From: Paenibacillus sp. Soil766
Lineage (GTDB): Bacteria; Bacillota; Bacilli; Paenibacillales; NBRC-103111
Reading direction: 5' to 3'
DNA: 64,000 bases
NCBI RefSeq assembly: GCF_001428105.1
Contig: NZ_LMSJ01000002.1
Span: 159,475 to 223,474, forward strand
Both the position numbers and the translations under genes were made by a program. Below are positions 16,448-26,330 of the stretch, in pieces. The notes under the pieces were generated by a model, which was not told the origin of the DNA, did no database searches, and worked only from the letters and a program-made list of their open reading frames with translations. Positions within the stretch are counted from its first letter, which is position 1, and each line of letters opens with the position of its first letter.

Positions 16448-17143
16448 TCATACCGTCAAGTGCTTCCGGACAAGCTCTTCGCTCAGGTGCTCATCTTTCC
16501 CTTCGGCAGCAATGGTGCCGCGGTCGAGTACATAATAGTAATCAGCGATGCTTGTGGCAAATTCTAAGCTTTGCTCTACTAGAAGAACGGCAATTTCTCG
16601 ATTGCGTTTAATCGTTTCAATGATGGCCTCAATCTCCAAGACGATAGATGGCTGTATCCCCTCCATAGGTTCATCCAGAAGCAACAGTTTAGGTCCTGGA
16701 GCTAATGCCCGTGCGATAGCTAATTGCTGCTGCTGACCACCGCTGAGGTCCCCGCCTTTGCGATGGAGCATTTGTCGAAGCACAGGAAACGTATCGAAAA
16801 TCGTATCGGGTAATTTCTTGCGACGGTCTGATGAGGCTTCTAAGCCAAGTAAAAGATTTTCTTCGACAGTGAGTTGGGGGAATATCTCCCTGCCCTGTGG
16901 TACATAGCCAATGCCTGACTTGGCACGGCGATCTGGTGAAGATGTAGTGATCTCTGTATCCGCGTAATGAATGGAACCCGATCGGGGCTTAATGAGCCCC
17001 ATAATACTCTTCATTAATGTTGATTTCCCAACGCCGTTGCGTCCCATTAGACAAACGATCTGACCGGGTCTTACTTCGAGGTTGACGTTACGTATAACCA
17101 TGCTTTCACCATAGCCCGACTCTATACTTTGTAGTTTAAGCAC
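16448..17143 (-). CDS. urtE: Urea ABC transporter ATPase UrtE
   Basis: This is the second ATPase (LivF type) of the urea importer. Walker A GRNGVGKST, signature LSGGQQQQLAIARAL and Walker B LLLLDEPMEGIQPS are all present; the last is the UrtE form that ends in EGIQPS. Two starts are possible. TTG at 17152 is only two bases from GGAAGGAG, so GTG at 17143, 11 bases away, is preferred, giving about 231 residues. It overlaps the end of urtD. It is the last gene of urtABCDE and pairs with UrtD on the UrtB/UrtC channel. Confidence 0.94.
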   Translation of the reverse strand: MLKLQSIESGYGESMVIRNVNLEVRPGQIVCLMGRNGVGKSTLMKSIMGLIKPRSGSIHYADTEITTSSPDRRAKSGIGYVPQGREIFPQLTVEENLLLGLEASSDRRKKLPDTIFDTFPVLRQMLHRKGGDLSGGQQQQLAIARALAPGPKLLLLDEPMEGIQPSIVLEIEAIIETIKRNREIAVLLVEQSLEFATSIADYYYVLDRGTIAAEGKDEHLSEELVRKHLTV

Positions 17144-17927
17144 GGCGTTCAACTCTCCTTCCGAGGTAGACTTCCGCTACTTTATCGTCATTCTGAATAT
17201 CTTGCATAGTGCCTTCACGCAGGACGGTTCCTTCATGGAGAACGGTTACCATTTGAGCGAATTGGCGTACGAAGGCCATGTCGTGCTCAACGACAATAAT
17301 AGTCCGATTCGCTGCAATTTCATGAAGCAGTTCACCTGTTTTCTCTGTTTCACTATCCGTCATGCCAGCGGCGGGCTCATCGAGCAGCAAGAGATCAGGC
17401 TCTTGCATGAGAAGCATGCCGATTTCAAGCCACTGCTTCTCACCGTGGGAGAGGGAGCCCGCACGTTCGTTGGCTTTGCTTGTCAGACCAATCATGCCAA
17501 GCCTCAGGTGAAGTCGTTCTCTTTGATCACTTGTGGTTTTGGCCCAGAGCGCGCTGAGGAGTCCGCGCTGCTGCTTCATCGAAAGTGCCAAATTTTCAAA
17601 CACTGTCAACGTGGAGAAAACGGTAGGTGTTTGGAATTTGCGTCCAATCCCAAGCTGGGCAATTTGGTGCTCCTGGTGCTTGGTGAGGTCAATCGAACCC
17701 TTGAATAAGACGTGGCCTTGGGAAGGCTTTACTTTGCCGCAAATGACATCAAGCAGTGTTGTTTTGCCAGCACCATTGGGACCGATAAGGAAGCGGAGTT
17801 CACCTTGTTTTAACGAGAAATCTAGATTTCGCAAGGCTTTGAAACCGTCGAAGTTCACCTCAAGTCCCTTGACGCTCAGGATTGTCTCATCTGTTGTCGG
17901 TTGTAGTTTCGCTAATTGTCCTAGCAT
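17136..17927 (-). CDS. urtD: Urea ABC transporter ATPase UrtD
   Basis: This is the LivG-type ATPase of the urea importer. Walker A GPNGAGKTT, signature LSHGEKQWLEIGMLL (the UrtD form, with HGEKQWLEI) and Walker B LLLLDEPAAGMTDSE are present. It is 263 residues. ATG at 17927 follows AAAGGGGAA. It stands 35 bases after urtC and overlaps the start of urtE, so it is translationally coupled. Confidence 0.96.
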   Translation of the reverse strand: MLGQLAKLQPTTDETILSVKGLEVNFDGFKALRNLDFSLKQGELRFLIGPNGAGKTTLLDVICGKVKPSQGHVLFKGSIDLTKHQEHQIAQLGIGRKFQTPTVFSTLTVFENLALSMKQQRGLLSALWAKTTSDQRERLHLRLGMIGLTSKANERAGSLSHGEKQWLEIGMLLMQEPDLLLLDEPAAGMTDSETEKTGELLHEIAANRTIIVVEHDMAFVRQFAQMVTVLHEGTVLREGTMQDIQNDDKVAEVYLGRRVERRA

Positions 17928-17962
17928 TGAAATGTTCCCCTTTCCGGTTTATATAAGTACGG

Positions 17963-19045
17963 TCATGTTTCTATGACTTCTTGCGATGTAGCGATCTGCT
18001 TTGGACGCTGAGTTCTTTTCCAATTGGAGAAATAGGGGGTCAATGTGCCGACGATTCCTTTCGGCAGTAAGAGAACAACGACAATGAACATGGCGCCGAG
18101 CATGATTGGCCACCAAGCTGGATAGGCTTCGCTGAAGGTTGTTTTAGCTGCATTCGTAACTAATGCCCCAAGAACAGCGCCGCCAATTGTTGAACGACCA
18201 CCGATGGCTACCCATAGCACCATCTCAATAGATGGCACGATCCCCATTTGGGCAGGGGAGATGATCCCTTCTTGAAGGACATAGAGTACGCCGGCAAGTC
18301 CAGCTAACCCCGCGGATAAACAGTAGATGAAAACTTTATACGTAACCGGATTATAGCCAATGAATCGCACCCGATTCTCACCATCGCGAATGGCTGTAAG
18401 AATGTTGCCCAGTCGGCTTGTCACGAGCAAGGTGCTAAGGATCAGTACGATAATCACAATAGCTAGGGTGAGGTAGAAAAACAATAACTTGGTTGATTGT
18501 AATTGCAGATTCAGACCAAGAAAGGTCGAGAAATTCGTCAAACCATTCGTCCCGCCCGTATAACCTTGCTGACCTACGAAGAGTGTCACCGTAATGATGA
18601 CTAAGGCTTGGGATAAAATGGAGAAGAATGCGCCTTTAATCCGATTACGGAACGTGAAATACCCAAGGATGAAGGCGACGATCATCGGTACAATGAGCGC
18701 CAATAGGAACGCGGCCGCGGCACTGTGGAATGGCACCCAGAACCACGGCAAGCTTTTGACACCACTCCAGGACATGAAATCAGGCAATTGATTAGGCATA
18801 GAAGCCAGCTTCAAATGCATCGCCATACAATAAGCGCCGAGTCCGAAATAAACGCCATGACCAAGGCTTAAAATACCGGTATATCCCCAGATTAAATCAA
18901 TTCCGATCGCGATAATGGCATAAGCAAGGAATTTGCCGAGTAAGGATAAACGAAAGTCAGACAAGAAGAGGGGGGCAAGCGCGATGAGCAGCAGGCAGAT
19001 CCCATAGATGCTTAGTTTGAGCTTAGAATGTTTGGAGAAAAGCAT
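17963..19045 (-). CDS. urtC: Urea ABC transporter permease UrtC
   Basis: This LivM-type permease forms one half of the urea channel. It has about ten hydrophobic helices, with [20 protein letters not shown] in the first third and the coupling-loop region [37 protein letters not shown] is typical of UrtC/LivM. It has 360 residues, the usual length. It lies 22 bases downstream of urtB. A basic C-terminal tail follows the last helix. Confidence 0.96.
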   Translation of the reverse strand: MLFSKHSKLKLSIYGICLLLIALAPLFLSDFRLSLLGKFLAYAIIAIGIDLIWGYTGILSLGHGVYFGLGAYCMAMHLKLASMPNQLPDFMSWSGVKSLPWFWVPFHSAAAAFLLALIVPMIVAFILGYFTFRNRIKGAFFSILSQALVIITVTLFVGQQGYTGGTNGLTNFSTFLGLNLQLQSTKLLFFYLTLAIVIIVLILSTLLVTSRLGNILTAIRDGENRVRFIGYNPVTYKVFIYCLSAGLAGLAGVLYVLQEGIISPAQMGIVPSIEMVLWVAIGGRSTIGGAVLGALVTNAAKTTFSEAYPAWWPIMLGAMFIVVVLLLPKGIVGTLTPYFSNWKRTQRPKQIATSQEVIET

Positions 19046-19067
19046 AGAAGGTACTCACATCCTTTCT

Positions 19068-19973
19068 TCAATCTAAGGATCTCGAACGCATCGTTACAAG
19101 ACCCATTGGTTTCCATTGTAGGAAGGCGATGATCAGTGTAAACACAAGTACCTTGCCGAGTGTGGCGCTGGTTGTGTACTCCAAGGCCGTATTGAAAACA
19201 CCGATTCCTAATGCGCCGGCTACGGTGCCGATCAACTTGCCAATCCCGCCAAGTACAACGACCATAAAGGCATCTACAATATAATAGGTCCCAATTGTAG
19301 GCCCGATCGGTCCAAGTAAGGACAGGGCACAGCCAGCGATACCTGCCATTGCAGAGCCGAAAGCGAAGGATTGTGCATCGACTCTACGCGTGGATATGCC
19401 TAAACATGAAGCCATTTGGCGATTCTGCATAACCGCTCTCATACGTCTTCCGCCTGCAGAGTGATAGAGATAGAGGTAGATGATCAAGATGCATATTGCC
19501 ACAAGTCCAATGATAAAGAGTCTCTTATATGGAAGAATTAAATCTGCCGTTGCATGCCATCCGCCTTCTAGCCATTGCGGTGCTTTCACTGCGACATTGG
19601 GAGCGCCGAAGATGGATCGCGCAATTTGCTGTAAGGCAAGGGAGACCCCCCAGGTAGCTAATAAACTATCCAATGGTCTGCCGTACATGAAGCGGATAAG
19701 CACAACTTCGAGCAGCCAGCCTATCGCAAAGGCGACGACAAAGGCAACGCCAAGTGATACGACGAAATACCAACCGAATGCAGAGGCAGGCAAATAGGAT
19801 TGGAACCATTTCTGCACGAGGTAAGCCATGTAAGCACCGATCATAATAAATTCGCCATGCGCCATATTCATAACATTCATCAGACCGAACGTAATGGCGA
19901 GACCGATTGCGATCAAAAGCAGTATGGAGCTTAAGCTGAGTCCGTTAAATATTTGAAGCAGCAGTAAACTCAT
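19068..19973 (-). CDS. urtB: Urea ABC transporter permease UrtB
   Basis: This LivH-type permease is the other half of the channel. It has eight or so hydrophobic helices, the motif GLAITFGLMNVMNMAHGEFIM split over residues 22-43, and a late VVLGGIGKLIGTVAGALG segment. It is 301 residues. ATG at 19973 follows AGAGGAG. A gap of 91 bases holding a hairpin separates it from urtA, which probably sets the permease level below that of the binding protein. Confidence 0.96.
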   Translation of the reverse strand: MSLLLLQIFNGLSLSSILLLIAIGLAITFGLMNVMNMAHGEFIMIGAYMAYLVQKWFQSYLPASAFGWYFVVSLGVAFVVAFAIGWLLEVVLIRFMYGRPLDSLLATWGVSLALQQIARSIFGAPNVAVKAPQWLEGGWHATADLILPYKRLFIIGLVAICILIIYLYLYHSAGGRRMRAVMQNRQMASCLGISTRRVDAQSFAFGSAMAGIAGCALSLLGPIGPTIGTYYIVDAFMVVVLGGIGKLIGTVAGALGIGVFNTALEYTTSATLGKVLVFTLIIAFLQWKPMGLVTMRSRSLD

Positions 19974-20014
19974 GACAACTTCTCCTCTCTGTGACGGGAG
20001 TAAAATGATGAAAT

Positions 20015-20040
20015 CCAGGACTGCGGCTAGGCGGTCCTGG
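20015..20040 (-). promoter_or_regulatory. Intercistronic hairpin between urtA and urtB
   Basis: CCAGGAC (20015-20021) and GTCCTGG (20034-20040) form a stable stem. On the minus strand it is followed only by a loose T-rich stretch, so it looks like a partial terminator or an mRNA-stabilising structure behind urtA, not a full stop. Confidence 0.65.
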
Positions 20041-20064
20041 TTTCTGAGTACTAACTTGTAAGGA

Positions 20065-21315
20065 TTATTTCGTTACTTCTGCGCCCCAAGGGTATGTTTT
20101 GAGGAAAGGATCTGGTTTAAGCGCTTTACCGGAATTCCAAATTTCCTTGATTTGACCATCCGCTGTAATTTGGCCGATACGTGCTGTTTTGTAAATATGT
20201 TGATTCTCACCATCAATGGTGACTTTACCTTCAGGTGAATTCCACTCGATTCCTTTGGCGGCTGCTTTTACTTTCTCTACATCAAAGGAGCCAGCTTTCT
20301 TCACAGCTTCAGCCCACAGATAGACAGCTGTGTATCCAGCTTCAATCGGATCATCCGTTACACGGTCCTTACCATATTTGGCCTTGTAAGCTTCAACAAA
20401 TTTTTTGTTTTCAGGTGTATCTGTTGTTTGGTAGTAGTTCCATGCTGTGTAGTGACCATCGAGAACGGAGGCGCCGATACCGCGCACTTCTTCTTCAGCA
20501 ATACTCACGGACATGGTTGTTAGATCTTTAGCCGTAATACCGGCATCTTTCAACTGCTTGAAGAAGGCAACGTTACTATCGCCGTTCAATGTGTTGAAGA
20601 CAACGTCCGGTTTTTCCTTTTTAATCTTACTAATGATTGTATTGTAGTCGGTGTGTCCAAGCGGTGTGTATTCCTCAGCAACAAGTGTTCCGCCATCTGC
20701 TTTCAATTGCTCTTTAATAATTTTGTTGGCTGTTCGAGGGAAGACGTAATCGGAACCAAGGAGGAAGAATTTCTTGCCTTTGTTTTGAAGGAGCCATGTG
20801 ACTGCGGGGATGATTTGTTGATTCGTTGTTGCGCCGATGTAGAAGATGTTAGGTGAGGATTCTACGCCTTCATACTGAACCGGATACCACAGTAATCCTT
20901 TATTTTGCTCGACAACCGGCAGTACAGCTTTACGGCTAGCCGATGTCCAACACCCGAAAATTGTGACTACGCTGTCTTTTTGCAGGAGCTTCTTTGTCTT
21001 CTCTGCAAAAGTTGGCCAATCCGATGCCCCATCTTCGATCACGGGTTTAATCTTTTTGCCTAGTAATCCCCCAGCTGCATTAATTTCATCAATCGCCATG
21101 AGCTCAGCATCTCGAACAGATACCTCACTGATGGACATTGTACCTGTTAGTGAGTGAAGAATGCCCACAGGTACAGTGTCGCCAGATGTTGTGGAAGCCA
21201 CAGGTGCAGTCGTCGTAGAGGTGGTAGATTCTGTCTTCGCACAGCCGGCCGCTACTAACATCAAAGCCATACTTAGTGCAACTGTAAGCTTACCTTTGTT
21301 TCTTATCTCTCTCAT
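20065..21315 (-). CDS. urtA: Urea-binding lipoprotein UrtA
   Basis: This is the extracellular urea receptor of the ABC importer. A lipoprotein signal ends in VAAGC with the lipidated Cys at 25, followed by a Ser/Thr-rich linker. The binding domain is the amide-binding class I fold, with [18 protein letters not shown] and [18 protein letters not shown], the latter close to the UrtA hallmark. It has 416 residues. ATG at 21315 follows AGGGAGTGG. It is the first gene of urtABCDE and is divergent from ureA; the shared region carries two GlnR/TnrA boxes. Confidence 0.97.
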   Translation of the reverse strand: MREIRNKGKLTVALSMALMLVAAGCAKTESTTSTTTAPVASTTSGDTVPVGILHSLTGTMSISEVSVRDAELMAIDEINAAGGLLGKKIKPVIEDGASDWPTFAEKTKKLLQKDSVVTIFGCWTSASRKAVLPVVEQNKGLLWYPVQYEGVESSPNIFYIGATTNQQIIPAVTWLLQNKGKKFFLLGSDYVFPRTANKIIKEQLKADGGTLVAEEYTPLGHTDYNTIISKIKKEKPDVVFNTLNGDSNVAFFKQLKDAGITAKDLTTMSVSIAEEEVRGIGASVLDGHYTAWNYYQTTDTPENKKFVEAYKAKYGKDRVTDDPIEAGYTAVYLWAEAVKKAGSFDVEKVKAAAKGIEWNSPEGKVTIDGENQHIYKTARIGQITADGQIKEIWNSGKALKPDPFLKTYPWGAEVTK

Positions 21316-21350
21316 TCACGTCCCACTCCCTTGCCTTACAAGATTTGGAA

Positions 21351-21379
21351 TACATGGCTTATGATAAATGGCGAGACAA
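21351..21379 (-). promoter_or_regulatory. Possible activator-dependent promoter of urtA
   Basis: On the minus strand TTGTCT (21379-21374) precedes a poor -10 (CATGTA, 21356-21351) by 17 bases. The centre of the GlnR/TnrA box at 21385-21401 would be about 49 bases upstream of the start, the place where TnrA activates weak promoters. Confidence 0.45.
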
Positions 21380-21384
21380 GTTAG

Positions 21385-21401
21385 TGTCAATATATATGAC
21401 A
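21385..21401. promoter_or_regulatory. GlnR/TnrA box 1 (urtA side)
   Basis: TGTCAATATATATGACA fits TGTNA-N7-TNACA at every fixed position and is also a good palindrome. It lies on the urtA side of the divergent region. Confidence 0.85.
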
Positions 21402-21499
21402 TTAACATGAGGTATTTTAGTGGGGATGCACAATTTTGAGTGAAATACTTGTGAAAATCACATGAAATCGAAAAAAGTGTTTTGAATATCGCAATTTTA

Positions 21500-21516
21500 T
21501 GTGAGAATACATGACA
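21500..21516. promoter_or_regulatory. GlnR/TnrA box 2 (ureA side)
   Basis: TGTGAGAATACATGACA fits TGTNA-N7-TNACA at every fixed position. Its centre is about 51 bases upstream of the predicted urease transcription start, the classical TnrA activation distance. Confidence 0.85.
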
Positions 21517-21523
21517 TACAAGA

Positions 21524-21552
21524 TTTACAATCATGAAAACCACGAATATAAT
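21524..21552 (+). promoter_or_regulatory. Predicted urease operon promoter
   Basis: TTTACA (21524-21529) and a perfect TATAAT (21547-21552) are separated by 17 bases. Initiation near 21559 excludes the in-frame ATG at 21533 as the ureA start. Confidence 0.8.
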
Positions 21553-21598
21553 GAGTGTAAAGTATTTCCATAATTCGGTTTTTGAAGAGGTGAGACAC

Positions 21599-21901
21599 GT
21601 GCATTTAACGGAAAGAGAAAAAGAGAAATTGCTCATAACCGTAGCTGCTGACCTAGCCAGACGAAGATTAGCCAGAGGATTAAAGTTGAATTACCCGGAA
21701 AGTATTGCTCTGCTGACTTCCGAAATCTTGGAAGGAGCTAGGGATGGCTTGACGGTTGCGCAGCTCATGGCGTTTGGTACGACTATTTTGAAGGCAGATC
21801 AGGTTATGGAAGGTGTGCCTCAAATGATTCATGAGGTGCAAGTAGAAGCCACGTTCCCCGATGGAACCAAATTAGTTACCGTACATGAACCCATTATTTA
21901 A
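21599..21901 (+). CDS. ureA: Urease gamma subunit
   Basis: This is the smallest structural subunit of the nickel urease that hydrolyses urea to ammonia and carbamate. The sequence from [11 protein letters not shown] is typical from the second residue on, and [24 protein letters not shown] follows in two parts (about 30-54). The start is GTG at 21599, chosen because GAGGTGAG stands just upstream, the result is the standard 100 residues, and the upstream ATG would precede the transcript. It is the first gene of ureABCFGD. Confidence 0.96.
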   Translation: MHLTEREKEKLLITVAADLARRRLARGLKLNYPESIALLTSEILEGARDGLTVAQLMAFGTTILKADQVMEGVPQMIHEVQVEATFPDGTKLVTVHEPII

Positions 21902-21924
21902 TTGCGTATGAAAGGGGCGAGCAC

Positions 21925-22308
21925 ATGGTTCCCGGTGAATTTCGAACAGCTAAAGGCGATATAGAAATGAATGTTGGCAGACAAACGATTGGCATTATCG
22001 TTACCAATACAGGAGATCGACCGGTTCAAGTAGGGTCGCATTTTCACTTCTTTGAGGTCAATCGAGGATTAGATTTCACAAGAGAGGATGCCTTTGGGAT
22101 GCGCTTAGACATTCCGGCAGGAACGGCAGTCCGTTTCGAGCCTGGTGAGCAGAAGCCGGTTCAACTTGTCGAATTGGGCGGAGCGAAATTGAGCTATGGT
22201 CTTAACAATCTGAGTCAAGGCTTAGCGGAAAAAGACAAAATGACGGCCGAAACAAAAGCAAGATGGCAGGCTTGGGAGGGGTTGCTCGGTGAGTCGAATC
22301 GATCGTAA
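21925..22308 (+). CDS. ureB: Urease beta subunit
   Basis: This is the second structural subunit. Conserved segments include [16 protein letters not shown] at the N-terminus, [20 protein letters not shown] (residues about 29-48) and [16 protein letters not shown]. It has 127 residues; the C-terminal 25 are a variable tail. ATG at 21925 follows AAAGGGGCG. It lies 23 bases after ureA, and its last 20 bases overlap ureC, so the two are coupled. Confidence 0.97.
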   Translation: MVPGEFRTAKGDIEMNVGRQTIGIIVTNTGDRPVQVGSHFHFFEVNRGLDFTREDAFGMRLDIPAGTAVRFEPGEQKPVQLVELGGAKLSYGLNNLSQGLAEKDKMTAETKARWQAWEGLLGESNRS

Positions 22309-24004
22309 GAACTATGCACTGATGTTTGGCCCTACAACAGGAGATGCCATTCGATTGGCAGACACAGAGCTCTGGGCACAAATTGAGCATGATTACACGG
22401 TATACGGGGATGAATGCAAATTTGGCGGCGGGAAGGTTATCCGTGACGGCATGGGACAATCTAGTGGCGCGACCCGGGCACAGGGTGTTCTAGATACCCT
22501 AATAACGAATGCTGTCATTATTGATCACTGGGGCATAGTCAAAGGCGATATCGGGATTCGGGATGGCCACATTGTTGGTATTGGCAAAGCAGGCAACCCG
22601 GATATCATGGATGGTGTGCATCCGAATATGATCGTAGGTGCAAGCACAGAGGTTATTGCTGGTGAGGGTAAACTCGTAACGGCCGGCGGCATCGATGCGC
22701 ATATCCATTTCATTTGTCCGCAGCAGATAGAAACTGCGCTTTCCTCAGGCGTGACGACGATGATCGGCGGTGGTACAGGGCCAGCAACGGGGACGAACGC
22801 GACAACATGCACGCCAGGCGCTTGGCACATGCAGCGGATGTTAGAGGCGGCTGAAGCGTTTCCGATGAATCTAGGCTTTACCGGCAAAGGGAACTCTTCC
22901 TTCTTGGAGCCTCTGACGGAACAAATTGAAGCGGGCGCCATTGGCTTGAAGCTTCATGAAGATTGGGGCACAACGCCGGCAGCGATCGACATGTGTTTGG
23001 AAGCGGCGGATCGCTATGATGTGCAAGTGGCGATTCATACGGATACATTAAATGAGGCGGGATTTCTTGAAGATACCTTGGCAGCGATAAAAGGGCGAAC
23101 AATTCATACGTACCATACCGAGGGCGCAGGGGGCGGTCATGCCCCGGATATTATCCGAGCAGCCGCTGAGTTGAACGTCTTGCCCTCCTCGACCAATCCG
23201 ACTCGTCCGTACACGATCAATACAATCGAAGAACATTTGGATATGTTGATGGTGTGTCATCACTTGGATAGTCGAATTCCGGAGGATGTCGCTTTCGCGG
23301 ATTCGCGAATTCGTCCTGAGACGATTGCAGCAGAAGATATTCTGCATGACCTAGGCGTGTTCAGTATGTTAAGCTCTGATTCCCAGGCGATGGGGAGAGT
23401 TGGCGAGGTCATTATTCGAACGTGGCAAACGGCGGATAAAATGAAAAAACAACGCGGCCCCCTAGCTCCCGATACCGAAGACAATGATAATTTTCGCATC
23501 AAGCGCTACATCGCGAAATATACAATAAATCCAGCGATTACCCACGGCATCTCGCATCTTGTTGGGTCGATTGAACCCGGTAAGTTTGCAGATTTGGTCA
23601 TTTGGAGTCCCATGTTTTTCGGTGTGAAGCCGGATCTCGTTCTTAAGGGTGGCAGCATCGCGTATGCGCAAATGGGCGATCCGAACGCTTCAATACCAAC
23701 ACCGCAGCCAGTCTTCGGAAGACCGATGTTCGCAGCATTTGGGAAAGCGTTAACGCAAAGCTCCATTACTTTCGTTTCTCAGGCAGCATATGACAGCGGA
23801 ATCGGAAAACGATTCGGATTGCAGAAGCGGATTGAGCCGGTGAAAGGCTGCCGCAGCATTTCCAAGAGGGATATGATTCATAATGATGGAACTCCTTCTA
23901 TAGAAGTGAATCCGGAAACTTACGAGGTGAAGGTGGATGGCGAAGCCGTGACCTGTGAGCCTGCGACAGAGCTTCCGATGGCACAGTTATATTTCTTATT
24001 TTAA
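22289..24004 (+). CDS. ureC: Urease alpha (catalytic) subunit
   Basis: This subunit carries the dinuclear nickel site. The expected residues are all present: H138 and H140 (DAHIHF), K221 to be carbamylated (GLKLHEDWG), H250 (IHTDTLNE), H276 ([14 protein letters not shown]) and D364 (SSDSQAMGR). The flap has the catalytic His at 324 (MVCHH). It is 571 residues, full length. GTG at 22289 follows GGGAGGGG. It belongs to the amidohydrolase superfamily and acts in the cytoplasm. Urea enters through the divergent UrtABCDE. Confidence 0.98.
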   Translation: MSRIDRKNYALMFGPTTGDAIRLADTELWAQIEHDYTVYGDECKFGGGKVIRDGMGQSSGATRAQGVLDTLITNAVIIDHWGIVKGDIGIRDGHIVGIGKAGNPDIMDGVHPNMIVGASTEVIAGEGKLVTAGGIDAHIHFICPQQIETALSSGVTTMIGGGTGPATGTNATTCTPGAWHMQRMLEAAEAFPMNLGFTGKGNSSFLEPLTEQIEAGAIGLKLHEDWGTTPAAIDMCLEAADRYDVQVAIHTDTLNEAGFLEDTLAAIKGRTIHTYHTEGAGGGHAPDIIRAAAELNVLPSSTNPTRPYTINTIEEHLDMLMVCHHLDSRIPEDVAFADSRIRPETIAAEDILHDLGVFSMLSSDSQAMGRVGEVIIRTWQTADKMKKQRGPLAPDTEDNDNFRIKRYIAKYTINPAITHGISHLVGSIEPGKFADLVIWSPMFFGVKPDLVLKGGSIAYAQMGDPNASIPTPQPVFGRPMFAAFGKALTQSSITFVSQAAYDSGIGKRFGLQKRIEPVKGCRSISKRDMIHNDGTPSIEVNPETYEVKVDGEAVTCEPATELPMAQLYFLF

Positions 24005-24042
24005 AAAAAGAATGGAAGACAGTCCCGATTGAGGTGACAACA

Positions 24043-24747
24043 ATGACTGCGTTCGAACATCCACCGTTCCACTGGTTAGCCTATCAGCAATTGTTGGATT
24101 CGGCGCTTCCAATTGGTGGGTTTTCCCACTCCTTTGGATTGGAAACACTAGTTCAGCAAGGAAGATTGACGACGATCTCCGAACTGGAAGCCTATATTCG
24201 GTCGATGCTTGCGGGCAGCTGGGCAACCTCGGATGCTATGGTCATTAAAGCGGCTTATCAGCATATCCCTCGAGGGGAGTTGGGACAGCTTTGGGACCTC
24301 GATCACATGCTTCATGTGCAGCGAGTGGGGAGTGAGACGCGGAGCGGTGTTCAGAAAATGGGGCGCAGATTGCTTCAACTATCACGTTCGCTGTATCCGC
24401 AGCTGCATTGGCAGCCGCTCGATGATGCGATAAGTGCGGGGAGATGCAGCTCGAATCATCCCGTTGTTCACGGTTGGGTGAGCTACCATCTGGGGGTTCC
24501 TCTCCATCAGGCTGCTGAAGGGTATCTCTATACTTGTATTATGACGAGTATCAACAGTGCACTTCGGCTGATGTCCATAGGACAAACACAAGGGCAGATG
24601 TTACTTGCGAAGCTGGTTCCTTTGACGGGAAGTGAATGGCAGCGCGTTTCACAGATGGATCCGATGGAGGCTTATACGAATTCACCGTCGGCTGATCTTG
24701 CGATGATGCAGCATGAAACGTTATATTCACGGTTATTCATGTCTTAA
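24043..24747 (+). CDS. ureF: Urease accessory protein UreF
   Basis: This nickel-insertion chaperone bridges UreD and the UreG GTPase on apo-urease. The family motifs SALPIGGFSHSFGLE and TYCQQGRL-like TLVQQGRLTT are near the N-terminus, and an all-helical body follows. ATG at 24043 was chosen because GAGGTG (24031-24036) stands 6 bases before it; an in-frame GTG at 24034 lies within that site. This gives 234 residues. It follows ureC by 38 bases, with no ureE between them. Confidence 0.94.
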   Translation: MTAFEHPPFHWLAYQQLLDSALPIGGFSHSFGLETLVQQGRLTTISELEAYIRSMLAGSWATSDAMVIKAAYQHIPRGELGQLWDLDHMLHVQRVGSETRSGVQKMGRRLLQLSRSLYPQLHWQPLDDAISAGRCSSNHPVVHGWVSYHLGVPLHQAAEGYLYTCIMTSINSALRLMSIGQTQGQMLLAKLVPLTGSEWQRVSQMDPMEAYTNSPSADLAMMQHETLYSRLFMS

Positions 24748-24783
24748 TTGACAGTTTATTCATATATCTGAGGAGGAATGACG

Positions 24784-25446
24784 ATGTGTCAAGGTAACGG
24801 TCAACATCATCATCACGAATGGGAGAAGCCTGCAGCAGATCGCAATCGCCCTATGCGAATTGGAATTGGAGGTCCCGTAGGCTCAGGCAAAACCGCGCTA
24901 GTAGAGCGCTTGGCAAGAAAGCTGAACGACCGCTATAGTATCGCAGTTATTACGAATGACATTTATACGAAGGAAGATGCACGTATTCTGATTAGTTCTG
25001 AAGCACTGCCAGAGGAGCGAATCATTGGGGTAGAGACAGGCGGATGTCCGCATACGGCGATCCGTGAGGATGCATCGATGAATTTCGAAGCGATTGAAGA
25101 GTTGGAGAAGCGATTCGTGAATCTCGATATTATTTTTATTGAGAGTGGCGGGGATAATTTGGCAGCTGCATTCAGTCCGGAGCTCGTGGATCGCTTCATC
25201 TATATTATTGACGTGGCCCAAGGGGAGAAGATTCCTCGTAAAGGAGGCCCTGGCATCATGCGTTCGGATATGTTAATTATCAATAAAATTGATCTTGCTC
25301 CATATGTAGGTGCTAGCCTAGAAGTGATGGATTCCGATACGAAAAAAATGCGCGGCGAGCGTCCGTATATCTTCTCAAACCTGATGGGTGGTACAGGGTT
25401 GGATGACATCGTGTCTTGGGTGGAGACGGAGTTCAGCCATGCCTAA
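24784..25446 (+). CDS. ureG: Urease accessory GTPase UreG
   Basis: This SIMIBI-class GTPase delivers nickel to urease with UreF and UreD. P-loop GPVGSGKT (30-37), [11 protein letters not shown] (57-67), the Ni-binding CPH motif (88-90, in [11 protein letters not shown]) and NKID are present. The N-terminus carries a short run of four histidines (HHHH at 8-11), an addition that may store or bind nickel. ATG at 24784 has AGGAGG at 24771-24776; the ATG at 24778 is too close to it. It has 220 residues. The stop overlaps the ureD start. Confidence 0.97.
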   Translation: MCQGNGQHHHHEWEKPAADRNRPMRIGIGGPVGSGKTALVERLARKLNDRYSIAVITNDIYTKEDARILISSEALPEERIIGVETGGCPHTAIREDASMNFEAIEELEKRFVNLDIIFIESGGDNLAAAFSPELVDRFIYIIDVAQGEKIPRKGGPGIMRSDMLIINKIDLAPYVGASLEVMDSDTKKMRGERPYIFSNLMGGTGLDDIVSWVETEFSHA

Positions 25447-26293
25447 ACTGAAGGGGGAGATAACCGCACAATTTGCGGTGCGCAGCGGCTTCACACGGCT
25501 CGTACACAAATATCATGCCTCCCCGCTCAAAATTGCCAAAACGTTTCGTTATGAAAATGAAACGTGCAAAGTTGGTGCCGCCCCCATGGATCAATTAGGC
25601 GTCTATATGATGGATTGTTCACCTGGGCTGATGGCTGATGATCAATTTGAAATTAACATGCGCCTTGAAGAGGGCGCACGTGTTTTTCTAACGAACCAGT
25701 CGTTCACGAAGGTGCATCCTTCGGCTGAAGATCAGGGAAGCACGCAGCATCAGATACTTCGACTGGAAGCTGACGCGCTGCTTGAGTACATACCAGAACC
25801 ATTAATGCTGTATAAAGATGCAGTCTTATTCGCTGAAACGGAGGCACATTTAGCGAGAGGATCGACATTGATTTTCTCTGATATACTTTGTCCCGGTCGC
25901 ACGCAGCGAGGGGAAATATTTCACTATACAAAGTATGTGAACAGGATGAGGGTCTGGTATGAAGGCGAACTGATCTTTTATCAGAACCAGCGAATTGAAC
26001 CAGCGACGATGGAGCTGTCTTCACTAGGTTGCTGGGAAAAGGAGACGCATATGGGCAATCTGTTTATCTTCTCAGACCGTCTTGGGGCACGCCACCTTGA
26101 AGCTATTGTGGACAAATTAAGTCAACTGGAAGATGGGCAGGTACGTATGGGAGCGAGTCTAACGTATAAGCACGGGCTTGTGGTGACTGTCTTGGGCAGG
26201 CATGCTTGGGAGCTGCAAGATGTCCTGATGAAGGCATGGCATCAAATCCGCCGCAGTGTATTTGATTTAACACCATTGCTAGTGAACAAATAG
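25439..26293 (+). CDS. ureD: Urease accessory protein UreD (UreH)
   Basis: This scaffold protein binds apo-urease and receives UreF and UreG. It has 284 residues with the family segments [27 protein letters not shown] and [11 protein letters not shown]. The start is ATG at 25439, which overlaps the end of ureG by eight bases; the frame is open further upstream, but only within ureG. In this lineage ureD is last in the order ureABCFGD. The terminator is at 26291-26330. Confidence 0.95.
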   Translation: MPKLKGEITAQFAVRSGFTRLVHKYHASPLKIAKTFRYENETCKVGAAPMDQLGVYMMDCSPGLMADDQFEINMRLEEGARVFLTNQSFTKVHPSAEDQGSTQHQILRLEADALLEYIPEPLMLYKDAVLFAETEAHLARGSTLIFSDILCPGRTQRGEIFHYTKYVNRMRVWYEGELIFYQNQRIEPATMELSSLGCWEKETHMGNLFIFSDRLGARHLEAIVDKLSQLEDGQVRMGASLTYKHGLVVTVLGRHAWELQDVLMKAWHQIRRSVFDLTPLLVNK

Positions 26294-26330
26294 AAAGAGG
26301 AGGCGGGTTATGACCTGTCTCCTCTTTCTA
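26291..26330 (+). terminator. Hairpin at the end of the urease operon
   Basis: A stem of TAGAAAGAGGAG with its complement includes the ureD stop codon in its first arm. The tail is short in T (TTTCTATG), so termination may be incomplete. Confidence 0.7.

Noticed and set aside
22499-23766. Several minus-strand frames of 70-138 codons inside ureC
   Set aside because: They are antisense shadows of a high-scoring conserved gene with no ribosome sites or recognisable domains.
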